This document shows positions 22,314 to 30,423 of a stretch of DNA of 64,000 bases, one piece after another. Below the pieces are notes generated by a model. That model had not been told where the DNA came from. It made no database searches and saw nothing but the letters and a program-made list of their open reading frames with translations. This DNA is from Microbacterium sp. Root166 (lineage in GTDB: Bacteria; Actinomycetota; Actinomycetes; Actinomycetales; Microbacteriaceae), in the NCBI RefSeq assembly GCF_001427145.1, contig NZ_LMGL01000001.1, forward strand, positions 791,540 to 855,539, written 5' to 3'. Each line of letters starts with the position of its first letter. Position 1 is the stretch's first letter. The position numbers and the translations under genes were made by a program.

Positions 22314-23147
22314 TCAGTCCTGCCGGGGCAGACGCAGCACGCCGGTGCGCGGGGCGAACTCGTCGGCCGCGTGCGGCAGCGAGAACCGGGCGACCGCGTC
22401 GATGAGGGCGGCGACGGTCTGCGTCTCGGCGACGACGTCGACCTCGAGGCCGGCGCGCTCGGCGTCCTTCGCGGTGCGCGGACCGATGGCCGCGATCAGG
22501 GTCGTCTCGGGGACGTCGGGGAACTGCTCGTGCACCTGCTGGGCGACCGACCCGCTGGTGACGAGGATCGCATTGATGCGCCCGGAGCGGACGTCCTCGG
22601 CGATGCGGTCCGTCACGGGCACGCCGACGGTCCGGTACGCGACCACGCTGCGGACCCGGTGTCCTGCGGCGGCGAGCATCTCGGTCAGCACGGGCTTGGC
22701 GATCTCACTGCGGAGCGTCAGGATGTCGCGGGCCTCGGGCTCGAGCGCGATGAGCTGCTCGGCCATGCCCGCCGCAGAGTTGTCGCGTTCGGGGACGAGG
22801 TCGACACGGTAGCCGACCGCCTGAAGAGCTGCCGCGGTGGTCTCGCCGACGGCGGCGATCTTCGTGGTCGCCGGCACGACCGCGCGGTACGCGTAGAGCA
22901 CATCGACGGTCGTCGCGCTGGTGACCGTGAGCCAGTCGAAGACACCTGACGCGAGGTCGGCGAGCGACTTCTCGAGTGCGGCGATGTCTTCGGTGGGAGC
23001 GAAGTTGATGAGCGGGGCGATGACGGGCGTCGCGCCCTGGCTGCGCAGAGTGGCTGCGACACCGTCGCCCCAGGGACCGCCGCGGGGCACGAGGACGCGC
23101 CAGCCCGTGAGGGGCTTGGCGGGCACGTGCTGGTGGGCTGTGTTCAT
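22314..23147 (-). CDS. hemD: Uroporphyrinogen-III synthase
   Basis: 277 residues with the two-lobed HemD pattern: GWRVLVPRGGPWGDGVAATLRSQGA, then DWLTVTSATTVDVLYAYR, IAAVGETTAAALQAVGYRVDLVP, and in the second lobe INAILVTSGSVAQQVHEQF and IAAIGPRTAKDAERAGLEVDVVA. It closes and inverts hydroxymethylbilane to uroporphyrinogen III for heme. It heads a cluster with cofD and tauE and is not next to other hem genes except hemY 1.3 kb further on. On the minus strand TATGCT about 120 bp upstream, with CGGACA 18 bp before it, is a plausible promoter. Confidence 0.9.
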   Translation of the reverse strand: MNTAHQHVPAKPLTGWRVLVPRGGPWGDGVAATLRSQGATPVIAPLINFAPTEDIAALEKSLADLASGVFDWLTVTSATTVDVLYAYRAVVPATTKIAAVGETTAAALQAVGYRVDLVPERDNSAAGMAEQLIALEPEARDILTLRSEIAKPVLTEMLAAAGHRVRSVVAYRTVGVPVTDRIAEDVRSGRINAILVTSGSVAQQVHEQFPDVPETTLIAAIGPRTAKDAERAGLEVDVVAETQTVAALIDAVARFSLPHAADEFAPRTGVLRLPRQD

Positions 23148-23319
23148 TGGGGTCGACTCTCGTGGTGCTCAGTCGGCCGCCCCGGAGTCCGAGCAGCCGA
23201 TGCGCGAACTGAATCGGGTTCGCTCGATCGACAGCATCCGCACCATTGCACTGCCTCTGCTTCCGAGCATACCCCTGGTCCTGCCGGAGTGTCCGTTCGG
23301 TGTCCGGTCGCCCGGAGCC

Positions 23320-23598
23320 TCAGCGGGTGTAGAGCCGCACGAAGCCCCAGACGATTCCGCCGACGAGGGCCGCGGCCGCCACGACGGCCGCAGAGGCCAG
23401 CGCCGGGTTGCGTCGCTGGAAGGTCTTGGCCTTCGAGATGGAGTCGTCGATCGCCACAGCCACCCGGCGCGGGACGTTCCCCTTGACCTCGATGGCCGCG
23501 AGCGCCGCCTTGAGTTCGGCACGGGCCTGTTCGACCGGGTCGGTGATTCCGAGCTTCACCGCGGTGCGGGGCAGGGGCACGGGCGCGTCAGAACTCAT
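23320..23598 (-). CDS. Small membrane-anchored protein (DUF3618-like)
   Basis: 92 residues. A helical, charged stretch (EQARAELKAALAAIEVK, DSISKAKTFQRR) precedes one transmembrane helix near the C terminus, ALASAAVVAAAALVGGIVWGFV. This matches the size and layout of DUF3618 proteins, found in actinobacteria next to holin-like and YtxH-like proteins as here. It overlaps the upstream gene by 11 bp and is the last of three. Function unknown. Confidence 0.75.
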   Translation of the reverse strand: MSSDAPVPLPRTAVKLGITDPVEQARAELKAALAAIEVKGNVPRRVAVAIDDSISKAKTFQRRNPALASAAVVAAAALVGGIVWGFVRLYTR

Positions 23599-23989
23599 CG
23601 CGCACCTCCTTCACGTCTTGGGCGATCGCCTGGACCGGGTTCTGGCGCGCTCCGATCTTGCGGAAGCGCAGGATGCCGAGCAGCGCCAGGATCGCCGTCA
23701 CGATGAGCATCGCGAAGAAGACGACGAGCGCGGACAGCCACACCGGCCACCACGATGACAGCCCGGCGATGATGAAGGTGCCGAGGACCGGCACCGCCCA
23801 GAACAGCACGAACAGCGCGGCGAACATCCACAGCGCACCCCAGCCGCCGTCCTTCGCCGTGCGGGCCGCCCACTTCTTGGCGGCTTCGACCTCGGCGATG
23901 ACGAGGTTGCGGACGAGTTCGGGGATGTCACCGATCAGGGTGAGCAGGCTGTCGTCGGCGCGGTCCTTGAATCCACGCGGCGAGGTCAC
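23588..23989 (-). CDS. Phage-holin superfamily III-like membrane protein
   Basis: 133 residues. An N-terminal amphipathic helix (SLLTLIGDIPELVRNLVIAEVEAAKK) precedes two transmembrane helices (GALWMFAALFVLFWAVPVLGTF and VWLSALVVFFAMLIVTAILALLGI) and a charged tail. This is the layout of actinobacterial holin-superfamily proteins. Despite the family name it is not part of a prophage; there are no lysis or structural genes near. It is the middle gene of a three-gene envelope operon. Confidence 0.78.
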   Translation of the reverse strand: MTSPRGFKDRADDSLLTLIGDIPELVRNLVIAEVEAAKKWAARTAKDGGWGALWMFAALFVLFWAVPVLGTFIIAGLSSWWPVWLSALVVFFAMLIVTAILALLGILRFRKIGARQNPVQAIAQDVKEVRDEF

Positions 23990-23990
23990 G

Positions 23991-24392
23991 TCACGCCCCG
24001 CCTCGGCCCGCGGCGGGCGTGTCTCCGGTCGCGTCGTCGATCAGGTCGTCGACGGCGTCCTTCGCAGCCTTCGCGGAGGTCTTGGCGGCGGTGCCGACGT
24101 CGTCGGCCTGATCCTTGCTCACCTTGATGGCGGCATCGAGCTTCTGGCCCGGGCTGCCCTTGGACGTGGCGGCGCGGGTGACTTTGACGGCCGAGTCCCA
24201 CAGCGTGCTGGGCAGGGCCATCGCGGTCGATGCCGCGAAGTCCTTCACCTTGCCGACCTGCTCCTGCACCGGGTCCATGTTCCAGACCTTCAGCCACTGG
24301 CCTTTGATCTGTTCGTAGCGTTCGCGACCGGCTCTAGTGCCGAGTACGTACCCGATGGCGATTCCGATGACGAGTCCTGCTTTGCCCCTCAT
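23991..24392 (-). CDS. YtxH-like protein
   Basis: 133 residues. MRGKAGLVIGIAIGYVLGTRAGRERYEQI is the short membrane anchor and G-x-RAGRExYE motif typical of YtxH-type proteins; the rest is a charged helical region with many Lys/Asp/Ala. GAGGAGACCCC before the ATG is a strong ribosome-binding site and the gene heads the operon with the holin-like and DUF3618-like proteins. Role unknown; B. subtilis YtxH is stress induced. Confidence 0.77.
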   Translation of the reverse strand: MRGKAGLVIGIAIGYVLGTRAGRERYEQIKGQWLKVWNMDPVQEQVGKVKDFAASTAMALPSTLWDSAVKVTRAATSKGSPGQKLDAAIKVSKDQADDVGTAAKTSAKAAKDAVDDLIDDATGDTPAAGRGGA

Positions 24393-24492
24393 GGGGTCTC
24401 CTCACGCTCGGTGGTGCGCCTGATGACCATCCCAGGGTAGCCCTGTATTCCGATTCCGGCATCCACCCTTGACAAGCGCCGTGGCGAGGCGT

Positions 24493-25971
24493 TCAGTTCG
24501 AGCGGGAAGCCCCGAACAGCGCCGCCCGGCGCACGCTCTCAGCCTGCTCCCGTGCGTCGGCGACGACCCGCTCCAGCCCGCTCCCCGACAGCCAGGCGCC
24601 GAGCGCGGCGAGGCCGGGACGGGCCCGCACGGCGTCGCGCACGGCGTCGGTGCGTTCGCGCAGACCGAACGCCGAGTCGGGTGCAGCGAGGACGAACGAG
24701 CCGTGGTGCACCGCGCGGATCGACTGCTCGCCGAGGGCGACGCCCAGGAGAGCGGATGCCTCGGCCCGGCCGAGCGCGGCGATGTCAGCGGGCGCGAGCC
24801 CGTCGGTGGCGGCGGCAGCGCCGCGCTGCGCGTCGAACGCGACGCTCAGCACGTGACGTGATGTCCCGGCGGCCGTGGCCAGCCACTCCCATCGAGCGGT
24901 CTGGTGGACGAGTCCCGAGGCGCGCAGCGCCCCGGGGACGGCGTAGACCTCGACTCCAGCCGACGCGTCGAGCGCGGGCTCGTCGACCACGAGCGTGACG
25001 ATGTCGCGGCGGGGCGCGGCATCCGTCATCGACTCGTCGAGCGCAGCGGGCAGATGCGGGGAGAGCAGGCCGCGAGCGGTGACGTCGTCGGTCGCGACGA
25101 ACAGCGCATCGGCGGGAGCGAGGGGGACGACGTCGGCGTGCGCCTCGTGCCCGACCACCCAGCGGCCCTTCTCGTCGGGGGCGATCGAATCCACCCGCAC
25201 GCCGGTGTGGAGCGTCGCGCCGAGCGAGCCGAGGCGCTCCACCAGGGCGTCGACGATCCGGCCGAGCCCGCCCTCGAGGCTCTGGTAGGAGGCTTTCCGG
25301 CGATCGACGAGCACATCGGCCACGGCTCCGCCGAGGGAGCCGGTGCGGGTGAGGGCGGCGCCGAGACCGGGTGCCGCGATGGTCACGTCCACATGCTCGG
25401 GGCGGATGCCGAAGCGGCCGGCGGTCAGCGGGGCCACCATGCGCTCGAGCACCGCATCGCCCATGCGGGTGCGCACGAGCTTGGCGAGGTTGCGCTCCTT
25501 GCCGATCGTGAGCGGCGGGCGCAGCCGGTCGAGGTAGGCGCGCCAGGCGCCGTTCCAGCCGATGAAGCGGCGGACGCCGGCATCCCACGGATTCGCGGGG
25601 ATGCCGAGCAGCGACTGGGCCGGGACGGGTGCCGCGCCGCCCTTGGCGAGCCCGGTGATCCACACGCCGGAGGCACGAGCCTCGACGACGCTCGCGCCGA
25701 GACCGAGCTCGTCGACCAGTGCGCTCATCGCTCCCCCGGCCGACCAGCAGGTCGCACCCGTGTCGACCGGCAGTCCGTCGAGCTGCACCGTCGCGATGGT
25801 TCCGCCGAAGCGGTCGGACGCCTCGAGCACGGTGACCGGCATCCCGACCTTGGCGCATTCGAGCGCGGCGGCGAGGCCCGCGATGCCGCCGCCGATCACC
25901 ACGACGTGCGTGCGATGGGCGTGGGTGGCGAGTTCGTCGAGGAGTTCAGGGCCGTCGGTCACGGCATCCAT
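24493..25971 (-). CDS. hemY: Protoporphyrinogen/coproporphyrinogen oxidase, HemY type
   Basis: 492 residues, FAD-dependent. VVVIGGGIAGLAAALECAK followed by VTVLEASDRFGGTI forms the dinucleotide site; YQSLEGGLGRIVDAL and the LRGxxxG-like substrate region, MVAPLTAGRFGIRPEHVD, and the C-terminal VVADAREQAESVRRA complete the HemY pattern. In actinobacteria HemY homologues act mainly on coproporphyrinogen III in the coproporphyrin-dependent heme route. The ATG at 25971 has GGGAGG a few bases before it. Cys-free active site as usual; no neighbouring hemE or hemQ is seen, so heme genes are scattered here. Confidence 0.84.
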   Translation of the reverse strand: MDAVTDGPELLDELATHAHRTHVVVIGGGIAGLAAALECAKVGMPVTVLEASDRFGGTIATVQLDGLPVDTGATCWSAGGAMSALVDELGLGASVVEARASGVWITGLAKGGAAPVPAQSLLGIPANPWDAGVRRFIGWNGAWRAYLDRLRPPLTIGKERNLAKLVRTRMGDAVLERMVAPLTAGRFGIRPEHVDVTIAAPGLGAALTRTGSLGGAVADVLVDRRKASYQSLEGGLGRIVDALVERLGSLGATLHTGVRVDSIAPDEKGRWVVGHEAHADVVPLAPADALFVATDDVTARGLLSPHLPAALDESMTDAAPRRDIVTLVVDEPALDASAGVEVYAVPGALRASGLVHQTARWEWLATAAGTSRHVLSVAFDAQRGAAAATDGLAPADIAALGRAEASALLGVALGEQSIRAVHHGSFVLAAPDSAFGLRERTDAVRDAVRARPGLAALGAWLSGSGLERVVADAREQAESVRRAALFGASRSN

Positions 25972-26004
25972 CCTCCCATCCGCCGTGGAGAGGACCCTGG
26001 GCGA

Positions 26005-26739
26005 TCAGGCGGTCTCTGCGCGCTGCTGCCGCGCCTCGGCGCGCGTCCGCGGCGCGGCGGCGGTGGCCGAAGTGACGCGGCCGTCGTGCAGCTCGATGAC
26101 GCGGTCCGCCCGCTGCACGAGCAGCGGGTCGTGGGTGGAGACGACGGCGGCAAGGCCCTGGGTATGGACGAGGTCGCCGATGAGGTCCATCACGGTGGCG
26201 GCGGTGCGGGAGTCGAGCTGTCCGGTCGGCTCGTCGGCGATGAGCACGCGGGGGCGGGCGGCGATCGCGCGCGCGATGCCCACGCGCTGCTGCTGGCCGC
26301 CCGAGAGCTCGCCGGGGCGCTGGGCCGCGTGATCGGCCAGGCCCACCAGCCGGAGGGCGTCGGCGACGCGCTCGTCGCGCTCGGCAGCGGGCGTGCGCGA
26401 GATGCGGAGCGGCAGCTCGACGTTCTCCGCCGCCGAGAGGATCGGGATGAGGCCGAAGGACTGGAACACGAACCCGAGGCGCTCGCGCCGCAGCTCGGCC
26501 AGGGCATCCTCGTCGAGGTCGGTGGCGTCGACCTCGCCGATCCACACCCGGCCGGACGTGGGCCGGTCGAGGCCGCCCAGCAGGTTGAGGAGCGTGGTCT
26601 TGCCGGCACCCGAGGCGCCGCGCACGACGACGAGCTCGCCCTCGGCCACCTCGATGTCGATGTCGACGCACGCGTGCACCTCGCCGGCGGCGGAGCGGAA
26701 GGTGCGCGAGAGCTGCTCGCCACGGAGCGCGATGCTCAT
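26005..26739 (-). CDS. ABC exporter ATPase, MacB/LolD type
   Basis: 244 residues, one ABC domain: Walker A GASGAGKTT, Q-loop VFQSFGLIPILSAAENVELPL, signature LSGGQQQRVGIARA, Walker B VLIADEPTGQLDS, switch His in STHDPLLV. These are the marks of ATPases partnered with FtsX-fold permeases. The ATG at 26739 overlaps the stop of the second ATPase gene. Last gene of an operon permease - permease - ATPase - ATPase; the two ATPases probably form a heterodimer. Confidence 0.88.
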   Translation of the reverse strand: MSIALRGEQLSRTFRSAAGEVHACVDIDIEVAEGELVVVRGASGAGKTTLLNLLGGLDRPTSGRVWIGEVDATDLDEDALAELRRERLGFVFQSFGLIPILSAAENVELPLRISRTPAAERDERVADALRLVGLADHAAQRPGELSGGQQQRVGIARAIAARPRVLIADEPTGQLDSRTAATVMDLIGDLVHTQGLAAVVSTHDPLLVQRADRVIELHDGRVTSATAAAPRTRAEARQQRAETA

Positions 26740-27704
26740 GAGGACTCCTCGGTCGGCGCGGGTTCGGTCGTTGCAGGCGCGTCGGCCTCCGGCGCCTCGG
26801 CTCGCCTGCCGGGCCACACGCCGACGTGGTCGGGCTCGAGCGCCAGGCGCACGCGCTCGCGCAGGTCGAGCGCGGTGACGAACTCGTCGGGCAGCTGGAG
26901 GCGGCCGACGCGGTCGACCACCGCGTACTCTTCGGCGACGTGCTGTTCGGCGCCGTGCTCGTCGGTGCGGGTCGAGCGCAGCACCTCGGTCGAGGTGCGT
27001 CCGTCGCGGATCTGGACTGTGCGGGCGACGTGCTCCGAGACCGACGGGTCGTGCGTCACGATGAGCGTCGTCACCCCGAGCTCGCGGTTCACCGAGCGCA
27101 TGGCCTCGAGCACGTGGGCGCTCGTGGTGTCGTCGAGCTCGCCGGTGGGCTCGTCGGCCAGGAGCACGCGCGGGCGGTTCGCGATGCCCACCGCGATGGC
27201 GACGCGCTGCTGCTCGCCGCCTGACATCTCGGCGGGCCGGCGGTCGGCGCAGTGCCCCACCTCGAGCAGCTCGAGCAGCTCGGCGACCCTGGTGCGGCGC
27301 GCGGCCGAGCCGCGCACGTCGCGCGTGATCGACAGCGCCGCGGCGACGTTCTCACTCGCCGAGAGGTACGGCAGCAGGTTGCGGGACGTCTGCTGCCAGA
27401 CGAAGCCCACGCTGCGGCGCCGGAACTCGACGCGCTCCTTCTCCTTCATGGTGAGGAGGTCGTGGCCGGCGACGTGCGCGACGCCCGCCGTGGGCTGGTC
27501 GAGGCTCGACAGGATCGACAGCAGCGTCGACTTGCCCGAGCCCGAGGCTCCGACGACGGCGACGAGCTCGCCGGGGTCGACGCGCAGGTTCAGGCCCTGC
27601 AGCGCCTGGACCTCGACGCCCGGGCCGCTGCCCGAGGAGACCTTGAAGATCCGCACGAGGTCGACGCACAGGATGTCGGCGTCAGATGCACTCACGACGG
27701 CCAT
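26736..27704 (-). CDS. ABC exporter ATPase with AbrB-like C-terminal segment
   Basis: 322 residues. Walker A GASGSGKST, WQQTSRNLLPYLSASENV as Q-loop, MSGGEQQRVAIAVG signature, LLADEPTGELDDTT Walker B. After the ATPase (about residue 240) comes a separate 45-residue segment, EYAVVDRVGRLQLPDEFV then LRERVRLALEPDHVGVWP, whose D-x-x-GRLQLP-x-E pattern resembles the swapped-hairpin AbrB/MraZ fold; similar tails occur on other actinobacterial FtsX-partner ATPases. The last 25 residues are acidic and Pro-rich. ATG at 27704 with GGGAG upstream. Confidence 0.85.
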   Translation of the reverse strand: MAVVSASDADILCVDLVRIFKVSSGSGPGVEVQALQGLNLRVDPGELVAVVGASGSGKSTLLSILSSLDQPTAGVAHVAGHDLLTMKEKERVEFRRRSVGFVWQQTSRNLLPYLSASENVAAALSITRDVRGSAARRTRVAELLELLEVGHCADRRPAEMSGGEQQRVAIAVGIANRPRVLLADEPTGELDDTTSAHVLEAMRSVNRELGVTTLIVTHDPSVSEHVARTVQIRDGRTSTEVLRSTRTDEHGAEQHVAEEYAVVDRVGRLQLPDEFVTALDLRERVRLALEPDHVGVWPGRRAEAPEADAPATTEPAPTEESS

Positions 27705-27726
27705 GCTCCCATCCTTTCCACGATTG

Positions 27727-30423
27727 CTAGCCCTCCTCGACGGTGCGCAGGGCACCGGCGGCGCGGATGCGCCGGGAGACGAGCAGGGTGAGGGCGGTGA
27801 GCGCGGCCGCGACGACCACGAATCCGCCGAGGGTCAGCGCCAGGATCGCCGGATCAACCCGGTAGGCAGGTGCGACGGACGAGCCGGTGAACGGCCGCAG
27901 GTCGACGGCGGCGAGCACGACGAGCGGCACCAGGGCGCCGAAGATCGTGCCGGCGATGATCGCCGCGACCGTGGGCGGCCCGATCTCCCAGAGCGCGAGC
28001 GAGGTCGACGCGCGGCGCGGGGCACCGAGCGTCCGCAGCAGCGCGAGCACGCGGGCGCGAGCGCCGGCCACCAGCGACAGCGTCATGACGATGGCGAGGG
28101 CACTGAGCAGCGCGGCGACCGCCGTAGCCGCGAGGAGCGCGAACCGCACTCCCTGCACGGCGGGGCCCGACTCGATGCGCGACGCGATCTCATCCGCGGT
28201 GTCGATGCGGACGTCCTGACCCAGGACCTCGACCAGCCCGGCCTCGACCGCGGACGGCGAGGCACCGTCGTCGAGCCGCACGAGCACGGTGCGGTCGGCC
28301 GGATCCCGCCCGAGCACCTCCTCGGCGTACGAGGCGTCGAGTGAGACCCAGTTCTCGCGCGTCCCGATCGGAACCGGTCCGCTGGTCACGCCGACGACCT
28401 CGGCGTCGACCCCGCCGAGCCGCAGTTCGGTCGAGCCGTCGATCAGCTCGGCGGTGAGTCCGGAGACGACGATCGGCATGGTGCCGCCGTCGACGGGCTC
28501 GAGCGAGACGCCGGGCGGCAGCATCCCGGGCCCGTCGCCCTGCACCGCGCGCAGCTCGGCCGCGTCGACGACGAAGGCCGAGGTGGCGCGCTTCTGTCCG
28601 TTGATGTCGAGGGTCGCCGGTTCCGCGCCGGAGATGCCGGTGGCTGCCGCGACGCCGTCGATGTCCTGGACACGGTCCATCTGCTCGCGCGTGAAGCTCG
28701 CGCCGGTGACCCGCATGTCGGCGCCGATCTGCGCGCGGGACGCCTCGGTGATCCCGCTCTGGAGGGCGGAGAGAAGGATGCCGGACGACACGGCGACCGA
28801 GACCCCGACCACCAGGGCGAGCACCGGCGTGAGGCCGATCGCCGGTTCGCGCAGCGCGCGGGCGGACCCGAGGAAGCCGTCAAGCCCGACGGCACGGCGG
28901 GCGCGGGCGTGGAGCGCGGCGAGCGGCAGCGGGTACACCCGCAGCGTGATCAGGCACGCGACGAGCGAGAGCAGGAGAGGTGTGGCGGCGAGCAGCGGAT
29001 CGACCCCGGCGCTGTAGCCGCGCACGAACAGCAGCACGAGGCCGACGACGGCCAGACCCACGACCACGCCCTCGACGATGAGCCGCAGGCGCGAGCCGGT
29101 GCGGCCGAGGTCGGCGCGGGCCGGTCGCTCGGCGACGGAAGGCGCGAGCAGGATGAGGATGACGACCGGAGTGAGCCCGATGAGCAGCGCGGCGCCGATG
29201 CCCGCAGCGCTGGGAGGGTTTCCCAGAACGATCGCGGCGGCGACGGCGATCGCGCCGGCGCCGAGGAGGGCGGGAAGCAGCCCGACGAGCACGCCCTCGG
29301 TACCCAGGATCGCCCGGAGCTGGCCGGCCGATGCCCCCCGGGCCGAGAGCAGACGCAGGCTCGGGCGCCGCCGCTCGAGGATGAGCCGGCAGCCGAGGAG
29401 CAGGACGGCGGCGGCGACGCCGACCGGTCCGGCGACGAGCATCGCGATCACACCCTCGGTGGACGCCCGCTGCGCGAGCGCGAGCTCGATCTCGCTCGTG
29501 ACATCGGCGTCGAACCGCAGCGAGAGGATGCCGACGCCGTCCGCCGAGGAGCCGATCGTGTGCGACACCGAGGTGAGCTGACGCAGTGCCGCGACGGTCT
29601 GCTCGGCGTCGGCGGCGTCCACGCCGTCGACGTCCGTCGGGTACCAGACCCGGGTCGTGTAGACCCCGGGCACGTGGGCGGTGGCCAGCGACGCGGGATG
29701 CGCGAAAGCGGTGCCGGTGGTGCGGCGCGGCGAGTTGCCGTCGTCGAAGATCTTCGGCTCGAGCACCGAGGGGACGTGCTGCCAGTAGTCGGCGTCGGGG
29801 TCGACGGCCTCGAACACACCGACCAGGACCACCTCCATCGGCCCCGAGAAGGCCGTGATGGTCCGGGACTCTCCGACCGCCCACTCCAGCTGGCTCGCGG
29901 TCTCGGTGGAGAGGACGACCTCGACGGACGACGAGCCGCTCGCATCCGCCGGCGCGGCGGGCTCGGGCAGCCGGCCCTCAACGATGCGGATCTCGTCCTC
30001 GTAGCCCGGCGCGAAGGCGACGGTGAGCTCCTGCGTGCGCGGCGACTCAGCGAGCGGATTGTCGCTGCTCAGGGTGACGACGCGCGCCTCGCCCAGGATC
30101 GAGGGCAGCGGCTCGGCGCCCGCACGGATGCCGTCGACCGCAGCGGCGAAAGACCCCCACACCTCTTCGGTCGTGAGCTCGGCCGGGATGTCGCTCGGCA
30201 GCTGGGGAGCGCCCGGCACGTCGGCGATCACGTCGCGCTCGGTGGCCGAGAGCCCTCCGAGCCGGTCGCGCAGCGCGGCGTCGCCGAGGATGCCGAGGGC
30301 CAGCGGAGCAGCGGACGCGATGAGTGCCAGGATCAGGACGAGAGCTGCGACGACGGCGCCGCCACCCGCGTGCGACCGCAGATGGTGCGCGACCAGGGCG
30401 GGGACGGACACGCGACGGGTCAT
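27727..30423 (-). CDS. FtsX-fold ABC permease (large, about 900 residues)
   Basis: 898 residues. N-terminal helix (GGGAVVAALVLILALIASAAPLAL), a large extracellular region (about 50-340), a cluster of helices (about 345-590), a second extracellular region (about 610-770) and three final helices including ATAVAALLSALAIVMTL and ALTLGGFVVVAAALTAL. Two FtsX modules separated like this are typical of actinobacterial MacB-like exporters of lipids or peptides. The ATG at 30423 overlaps the preceding permease stop by 4 bp; a much longer frame upstream is the shadow of that gene. Pairs with the next permease as a heterodimer. Substrate unknown. Confidence 0.85.
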   Translation of the reverse strand: MTRRVSVPALVAHHLRSHAGGGAVVAALVLILALIASAAPLALGILGDAALRDRLGGLSATERDVIADVPGAPQLPSDIPAELTTEEVWGSFAAAVDGIRAGAEPLPSILGEARVVTLSSDNPLAESPRTQELTVAFAPGYEDEIRIVEGRLPEPAAPADASGSSSVEVVLSTETASQLEWAVGESRTITAFSGPMEVVLVGVFEAVDPDADYWQHVPSVLEPKIFDDGNSPRRTTGTAFAHPASLATAHVPGVYTTRVWYPTDVDGVDAADAEQTVAALRQLTSVSHTIGSSADGVGILSLRFDADVTSEIELALAQRASTEGVIAMLVAGPVGVAAAVLLLGCRLILERRRPSLRLLSARGASAGQLRAILGTEGVLVGLLPALLGAGAIAVAAAIVLGNPPSAAGIGAALLIGLTPVVILILLAPSVAERPARADLGRTGSRLRLIVEGVVVGLAVVGLVLLFVRGYSAGVDPLLAATPLLLSLVACLITLRVYPLPLAALHARARRAVGLDGFLGSARALREPAIGLTPVLALVVGVSVAVSSGILLSALQSGITEASRAQIGADMRVTGASFTREQMDRVQDIDGVAAATGISGAEPATLDINGQKRATSAFVVDAAELRAVQGDGPGMLPPGVSLEPVDGGTMPIVVSGLTAELIDGSTELRLGGVDAEVVGVTSGPVPIGTRENWVSLDASYAEEVLGRDPADRTVLVRLDDGASPSAVEAGLVEVLGQDVRIDTADEIASRIESGPAVQGVRFALLAATAVAALLSALAIVMTLSLVAGARARVLALLRTLGAPRRASTSLALWEIGPPTVAAIIAGTIFGALVPLVVLAAVDLRPFTGSSVAPAYRVDPAILALTLGGFVVVAAALTALTLLVSRRIRAAGALRTVEEG

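Noticed and set aside
23588..23989. Holin-family name suggesting a prophage remnant
   Set aside because: No lysis, integrase or structural phage genes are near; the holin-like/YtxH/DUF3618 trio is an ordinary envelope gene set in actinobacteria.
24904..28344. A 1146-codon open frame on the + strand
   Set aside because: It is antisense to hemY and the ABC operon, has biased Arg/Gly/Glu/His composition typical of high-GC antisense frames and no family motifs.
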